Origin: Anomaloglossus baeobatrachus
Taxonomy: Eukaryota > Chordata > Amphibia > Anura > Aromobatidae
Direction: 5' to 3'
DNA: 64,000 bases
NCBI RefSeq assembly: GCF_048569485.1
Contig: NC_134358.1
Span: 217,282,128-217,346,127 of the forward strand
The position numbers and the translations under genes are program-made. This document shows, one piece after another, positions 57,816-64,000 of the stretch; position 1 is the stretch's first letter, and the number at the start of each line of letters is the position of its first letter. The notes beneath the pieces were generated by a model. It was not told the origin of the DNA. It worked only from the letters and a program-made list of their open reading frames with translations, and did no database searches.

Positions 57816-58589
57816 GGCTGGCACTGGGTGGTGACTTGTGCCACTAATATCTGACTTGGGGTGTGAACACTTCCTATGTATCCGCTGTCAGTTGGAGCAG
57901 ACCCTGTGCCCGCGGTGACTCCACAGATAATTGACGGTTGCGTTTGTTTCATACATATTATTTGTTTGTTTGTGTTTCATTATAAAAGTATAAGAGGTGT
58001 TTACTCACCAGCGCTTGTCCACCACTTCATAGGATCAGATCAGAGCCAAAGCGGAATTAAAAGGCAGCCCTGTGCCCAAACCTCACCTGCCCTTGTATTA
58101 TATCACAAAAAATAGTGCCCCAATGCACCCCGCATACATACAACCCAAAAGGAAAAAAAGTTGAATATAGAAACACCTAATTATACAGTCAGGGACTTTT
58201 TTTTTTTTAGTCATGCCACCACTATGTAAGCTTCAATATACCCAATAACACCGCTACACATATAGATCATATAGTGGTCACATACCAGGTCTACAGTCAG
58301 GCTGCAGAGTGTAGAAGAGAATCCAGCGCTGAGCAGACACAGACGGAATATATGACCACAGGTTCTGCCAGCTTTCCTGATGTGTGGTGTATACGAGTGA
58401 TATTCTCATTTTAGCCTTTTATGCATATCCAGAGATTATAGATGTGGGCTGTACTGGTAGAACCAACACTTATGTAGAGAATAGAAGCCCCCCGTCCCAC
58501 CATCTGTTCTTACTAGAGCTGTATCTGCTGTCAGAGGAGATGTGACTATGACTGCTCAGCTCTCACCATACAGTTTTAGGGAGTTCTGA
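57816..58589 (+). other. DCDC2 intron 1, no feature recognised
   Basis: I find no exon with a DCX-like translation, no RNA gene and no clear repeat boundary. It contains a T-run at about 58199 and scattered short frames. Confidence 0.5.
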
Positions 58590-60165
58590 AAACAGCCAAA
58601 AATAAAACATCTCCAACAGTACAAAAATAATACCGCAGTGCAGCACAAAATACATCTTCAATAGCACCAAATGCATACCAAAGTGCAACACGAAATACGC
58701 ACCCAGCAGCGCTAAATACCACACTGCAGCACTAAGTACTCCCAAGCAGCTGTAATTACCACCCTAGCAGCGTCAAATACCAAATTGCAGCACTAAATAC
58801 CTCCCAATTAGTGCCACATAAAACCATGAACCATTGCTCCCCTTCCCTACTGATAGCATTATTGCCCCCATTCCTACCACTCCTCCACTGGTAGCATTAT
58901 TGCCCCTGTTCCCACCCATACTGTTAGCGTTATTTCTCCCCTTTTCACCCCACTCCTATTGGTAGGATTATAGCGCCCCCTTCATATTCTTCCTCATCTG
59001 GTAGTATTATTGCCCAAATTCCAATCCTTGCACTACTGATAGGATTATAGTCCTCCTTCCCACCTACTGCTCACATTTCCCCTCTTTCTCCTCTACTAGT
59101 AGCAATGTTGCTCCACTTGCCGCTCCTACCCCACCCCCTGCTAATAGCATTATTGCTCCACTTCCTGCCCCTAGCCCATCCCTGTACTATTAGCATCATT
59201 GCTCCACTTCCCGCCCCTACTCCTCCTCTCTACTGGTAGAATTATTGCTCCACCTCCCGCCCCTACCCCATCCCCATACTAATAGAATTATTGCTCTACT
59301 TCCTACCCATATCCCACCCCTATACTAGTAGCATTATTGCTCCACTTCCCGCCCTTAGCCCATCCCTGTACTATTTGTATCATTGCTCTACTTGTTTCCC
59401 CTACTCCACTCCCCTACTAGTAGCATTATTGCTCCACTTTCCGCCGCTACCCCACCCCCTACTAGTAGAATTATTGCTTTACTTCCCACCCCAAGCCCAC
59501 CCCCATACTAGTAGCATTGTTGCTCCACTAACCCACCCCCCACTAATAGAATTGTTTTGCCACATCCTGAACCTATCCCATCCCCCGGCTAGTAGAATTA
59601 TTTCTCCACTTCCTGCCCCTGCCCCACAACCCCTACTTGTAGCATTATTGCTCCCCTCCCCTTCCTGATCCTAGCCCACCACTCCTACTAGTAGCATTAT
59701 TGCTCCACTTTCCGCCGCTACCCCACCCCCTACTAGTAGTATTATAGCTCCCTTTTCCCGCCCGTACATCACCACCTCTACTAGTAGCATTATTACTCCA
59801 CTTCTTGCCCCTACCCCAGCCCACCCCCCAATACTAGTAGTATTATTACTTCTTCTCATCCCACCTCCCCTACTAGTACTAGTTGCATTATAGCTCCACT
59901 TCCCACCCCACTATTGCTATTTCCCCCCCCCCTTTCCACTCACCCCCTACTGGTTGTATCCTTGCCCTCCTTCGCACCTGTACATCACTGATAGTATTAT
60001 TGTCTCCTCTCTTACCCTACCCATATGGAAGAACTTTCTCCTCTCTCTTCCACTTTCAGCAATATTGTCCTCTTCTCACTCCTCTGCCACTAGTAGTAAT
60101 ACTCAGTGGTAAATGAGCCTTCCCACCCCCTAGCAATAATTCCCCACTCCCACAGACTGGTACAC
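58590..60165 (+). repeat. Degenerate tandem repeats, TACTAGTAGCATTATTGCTC type
   Basis: The first 200 bp hold loose copies of a GCAGCACTAAATACC unit. From about 58830 to 60150, degenerate units of about 40-60 bp carry CTACTAGTAGCATTATTGCT, CCACTTCCCGCCCCTA and CCCCA(C)CCCC, roughly 25 copies. Divergence is high, so the array is old. No gene is seen. Confidence 0.8.
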
Positions 60166-60169
60166 ATGT

Positions 60170-62062
60170 AAGGGTGGAAACACATCTATGCGAGTAAAAT
60201 CGGTCCGACTGGGCTGAAAAAAACTCGGCTGATTTTAGTTCACGTTAGGTCCGAGTGCAACGCAAGTGCGATGCTTTTTCTGAATAAATTAATGATTTTA
60301 CTAGCGTGTGTAATGCGTGTGTAATGCGTATTTTTTACTATGTCATCTGCCATTCAGCGCTGCTACATGGCCGCTGACAGCAGACACAGACAGCCATGCA
60401 GCAGAGCTGAATGGCAGATGACGGCAGACACAGACAGAGCCGCACAATCAGAATGAACTCGAGTGAACTTCACCCGACTTCATTGTCATGCTGCGGCTCT
60501 GTCTGTGCCGCGTCCTGATTAGCGGTCACCTGTGAAGGACTCACCGGTGACCGCTAATCTCCTGAGTGACTGAAGTTAGCAGCCCTCTCTCATATACTCA
60601 CCGATCCCCGGCGCGGCGCTGCACGGCGTTCACACTGCTGCGGCGGCTTTTACTATTTTGAAAAAGCCGGCCGCTCATTAAACAATCTCCTATTCCCTGC
60701 TTTCCCCGCCCACAGGCGCCTATGATTGGTTGCAGTGAGACACGCCTCCATGCTGAGTGACAGGTGTCTCACTGCAACCAATCACAGCGGCCGGTGGGCG
60801 GATCTATACTGTGCAGTGAAATAAATAAATAAATAATTTAAAAAAATGGCGTGCGGTCCCCCCAATTTTAATACCAGCCAGATAAAGCCATACGGCTGAA
60901 GGCTGGTATTCTCAGGATGGGGAGCTCTACGTTATGGCGAGCCCCCCAGCCTAACAATATCAGTCAGTAGCCTCCCAGAATTGCCGCACACATTAGATGC
61001 GACAGTTCTGGGACTGTACCCGGCTCTTCCCGATTTACCCTGGTGCGTTGGCAAATCGGGGTAATAAGGAGTTAATGGCAGCCCATAGCTGCCACTAAAT
61101 CCTAGATTAATCATGTCAGGCGTCTATGAGACACCCTCCATGATTAATCTGTAAGTTACAGTAAATAAACACACACACACACACACACACATGAAAAAAT
61201 CATTTATTAGAAATAAAAAACACAAACAAATTCCCTCATTACCAATTTAATAAGCCCCAAAAAGCCCTCCATGTCCGGCGTAATCCACGGACCTCCAGCG
61301 TCGCTTCCAGCATGAAGGTGACAGGAGCTGCAGCAGACACCGCCGCTCCTGTCACCTCCACGCAGCAACTGAGGTGAGTAGCGCGATCAGCTGAGCTGCC
61401 ACTGAGGTTACCCGGTGGCCGCCACTGGATCCAGCGGTAGCCGCGATTAACATCAGTGACACCTCAGCAGATCGCGCTACTCACCTCAGTTGCTGCGTGG
61501 TGGTGACAGGAGCGGCGGTGTCTGCTGCAGCTCCGGTCACCTCCATGCAGCAAAGCTGGAAGCGACGCTGGAGGTCCGTGGATTACGCCGGACAAGGAGG
61601 GCTTTTTGGGGCTGATTAAATTGGTAATGAGGGAATTTGACCGACAGACTGTGAGAGAGGGACAGAGATAGTGACGGACCGACAGAGAGAGAATAGAGAC
61701 CGAGAGGGGGAGACCGACTGACAGAGAATAGTGATTGACAGACATTGTGAGACATCGCTCGTTTCCAGTGTTTTAGGAAGCATGCGAGAAATGTATTTAG
61801 AAAATCGCATGTCACTAGGATGGTGCGAGTGCCGTCCCGTGACATCCGATTATTTACACGCTCCCATAGACTTGCATTGGAGAGACTCGCAGTAGAAACT
61901 CGCAAAAAAGCAGCATGCTGCGATTTTTTTTCTCAGTCCGATTTGGACTGCGAAAAAAATCGCAGATGAGAGCTGAATCATTCACTAACATGTGTCCGAT
62001 TCCAATGCGAGTTTTTCTCGCATTGCTCTACTGCGAGAAACTCACAAGTGAGAAGCAGCCCT
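60170..62062 (+). mobile_element. 1.9-kb non-autonomous DNA transposon, copy 2, core inverted
   Basis: Ends AGGGTGGAAACACATC and CACTTGTGAGAAGCAGCCCT are inverted with mismatches. Segment A (60360-60590) and segment G (61740-62060) match copy 1 at 52791-54721 in the same orientation, but the intervening core (about 60590-61700, with the GATCCCCGG, CAACCAATCACAGC, GGTAATAAGG and TTAATCATG landmarks) runs in reverse. It contains a (CA)n run at 61164-61190. No transposase is seen. Confidence 0.75.
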
Positions 62063-62331
62063 AATAGTGGAGATGAGAAGGAGAATGTAAGGAGAGCTTA
62101 GCGGGCTCCGCTCTTACCTCCTGCACTATTTATGACGTGTATGTCACAGTCTGTGGCTGGGAGAAGGCTGTGTAGACTATGGCCATGCGACAATGATGTC
62201 CCCACAGGTTCTGCCATTCCAGCCATAGAGGCTGCACAGATAATACATGGCTGGCCCTAAGTGCAGTGTCTATTTTCTCTGTGCAGGCAGACTAACAGGC
62301 CTGCTGGGGCACTATCTAGCAGCGCAGCTTA

Positions 62332-62821
62332 GGCTGCTTTCACACATCTGGTTTTTGCTGTGCGGCACAATCCGACTCTTTGCAGAAAAAACGCAACCGT
62401 TTTTTGTTTTTTTTTTGCCGCCGGTTGCGTTTTTTACGCATAGACTTTCATTAGTGCCAGATTGTGCCGCATGGCCTTGCGTTCGGTCTGGTTTTTGCCG
62501 GATGCGGCATATTTAGCCCATGCGGCGGCCGGATGGAATGTTGCCTGGCACGTTTTTTGTCCGGCAAAAGAAACCGCTGCATCGGCCGGATGCAGCGCTT
62601 TTTCCAATGCAATGCCTATGGATGCGGCAAAAACCGCATCCGGCCGCCGGATGCGGTTTTTTGCACTGCGCATGCTCAGTAGCGTGCCGCAACCGGCAAA
62701 AACCGGACGGGCCGCATGTAAAACTTATGCAAAGGATGCGTTTTTTTTTCGCCGCATCCGTTGCATAGGTTTTAGAGCCGGATTTAGCTGCACTGCTAAA
62801 ACCGGAGGTGTGAAAGCAGCC
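62332..62821. mobile_element. 490-bp MITE, PIF/Harbinger-like
   Basis: Inverted ends GGCTGCTTTCACAC (extending with mismatches to CCGGTTT) and a TTA duplication (62329-62331 and 62822-62824). The interior is rich in GCCGGATGCGG/CCGCATCCGGC palindromes. The same 3-bp target rule and GGC start apply as for the MITE at 39151. The open frames here are composition effects. Confidence 0.85.
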
Positions 62822-62929
62822 TTACCAGTCTGGGCCAGAATCAGGCTGTGGTAATATTTGCATTGTGTGAAAAAGGTCTAATCCCAGAAGGAACAATCAT
62901 TCTGATGGAATACTACACAAAAAGGGTTT

Positions 62930-63113
62930 TTAATGCCTCGTTCACATGTGCCGGAAAAATCTTTGTGGAATATTGGCAGCAGCCTTCGTATTGGTGATGA
63001 TTTTGTGCTGAAAGCACCATAGAACTTCAATTACACAATCCAATAATGCAAATGATTTCAAAATCCACAACAGATTTGGCTCCCACAAATCCTGACCATG
63101 TAAACATACCCTT
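62930..63113. mobile_element. Small MITE (tentative)
   Basis: AATGCCTCGTTCACATGTGCC on the left and a CCATGTAAACATACCCTTA end on the right are weakly inverted. ATAATGCAAATGATTTC lies inside. Boundaries are uncertain. Confidence 0.45.
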
Positions 63114-63189
63114 ACCAGATAAATACAGTGTAGTAGATTGAGGTGTATGTTATACAAAGTGATTAAATTCTTCAGACCCAATTCTTTTT

Positions 63190-63252
63190 TTCCTTAACAT
63201 CATTTGTTGGGCGAAGCCGTTGATGTTCGGGTTCGGCAGGTCCAGCTGGACT

Positions 63253-63289
<37 letters not shown>

Positions 63290-64000
63290 GTTTTGGGACC
63301 GGACTTGAACCTGAACATCAGCCCAGACGCCAAACCCCATATAAGAGTATGTGGCCCAAAACATTGTGCTGAAAAATGGTGGTTGAAAGGGCTAGGGGGC
63401 TGCAATGTAAGACAGTTACACTTACCGAGTCTCTCGCACGGCTGTCACACTGCTTCCTTGTTTGCTCATTCGATCTCCTGCATATTCACTGGTTTCCCCA
63501 CCCACTGTCTGTGACAACATCTGTCATTGGCTGCAGTCAGATAGATGGCGTCTGTGATTGGTTGTGGAGTGTAAAAATAAATAAATAATTGTAAAAAATG
63601 ACGTCTAAATGACAGATAAAGCAGGCTGTAGCCCCAGTTGTGCACATTATCTTGGCTGCGTATCAAAATACATGGGACCCCATGCTGCTTTTTTTAAATT
63701 ATTTAAACAAATTTAAAAAACGCTTGCGGTCCCTCCCAATTTTGATACCCAGTCAAGATAAAGTGGGCAGCTGGGGGCTGGTGGGTCTCCAACCTAAAAA
63801 TAGCAGCCTGGAGCCACGCTGGTATGGTCACATCCATTAGATGCGACAATTCCGGCACTTTACCCAGCTCATCCCGATTGCCTTAGAGCTGCAGTAATCG
63901 GAGTAAAATAAAAGGTTAATGACAGCTGTGATTTGTCAAAAAATCACAGCTGTCATCAAGCACAAGGTTAAGAATGGGGAGGGGTCTATGAGACCCCACC
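63190..64000 (-). repeat. Dispersed repeat, continues past the window
   Basis: GGGCGAAGCCG and GTTCGGGTTCGGC (about 63210-63240), a poly(A) run (63258-63285), CAACCAAT-type words inverted near 63540, and the TTGCC..CAGGGCAAT-type core near 63870, all in the opposite orientation to 845-1205 and 7310-7560. It ends in a CACAGCTGTCAT/ATGACAGCTGTG palindrome near 63920-63960. It is transposon-derived and non-coding. Confidence 0.6.

Noticed and set aside
62434-62854. Overlapping open frames in a GC-rich segment near 62.5 kb
   Set aside because: They are fully inside a TTA-flanked MITE made of GCCGGATGCGG palindromes.
57816-64000. DCDC2 exon 2
   Set aside because: I scanned for a continuation resembling YLDIGEI with a preceding acceptor and found none; intron 1 probably extends past the window.

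Overview
The window looks like non-coding chromosomal DNA from a large, repeat-rich vertebrate genome. An anuran amphibian is my best guess. Reasons: the single host exon I can name is a vertebrate gene (DCDC2), Penelope-like retroelements carrying a GIY-YIG region are present, and several repeats (the TTAACCCCTTCACGACC element, the MITEs with GGCT-type ends, the L2-type tails) resemble families I remember from frog genomes. That species call rests on memory, not on a search.

Layout. 1-1780: edge minisatellite and unassigned DNA. 1780-7146: a DNA transposon whose middle is occupied by a 4.6-kb array of 437-bp satellite monomers, bounded by a 16-bp target-site duplication. 7310-12180: dispersed repeat fragments, an L2 LINE fragment, a Penelope-type end with a hammerhead-like motif, a 30-bp minisatellite and a degenerate ~300-bp tandem repeat. 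12198-14269: a short Penelope-like element (PLE) with a 14-bp duplication. 14569-22180: a minus-strand non-autonomous LTR element in the order LTR-body-LTR-body-LTR. 23309-31651: a second, related LTR element, opened up by a 3.9-kb TTAA-flanked DNA element and by a solo-LTR-like insertion. 32945-36265: two minisatellites with MITE-like DNA between them. 36590-41572: a longer decayed PLE with LTR-like direct repeats, interrupted by a MITE and an L2 fragment. 42540-45305: a 30-bp minisatellite. 46002-48830: three DNA-element units. 48890-52790: a 58-bp satellite with inverted blocks. 52791-54721 and 60170-62062: two copies of one ~1.9-kb transposon with cores in opposite orientation. Between those copies lies the only host gene part I recognise, exon 1 of DCDC2 on the + strand (coding to 56173). 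It has an RFX-type X-box 243 bp before the preferred ATG and minisatellites on both sides.

Most promising for novelty: both LTR elements (14.6-22.2 kb and 23.3-31.7 kb) lack any recognisable gag or pol but carry, at the same place, a short reading frame that looks like a cold-shock domain. That suggests a family of non-autonomous LTR retroelements that took up a nucleic-acid-binding domain. Second are the 437-bp satellite that appears to have integrated as a unit, and the DCDC2 promoter, whose first intron becomes a ~48-copy G-rich minisatellite 12 bp after the splice donor. No tRNA, rRNA or CRISPR array was seen. All identities, copy numbers and similarities are by eye.
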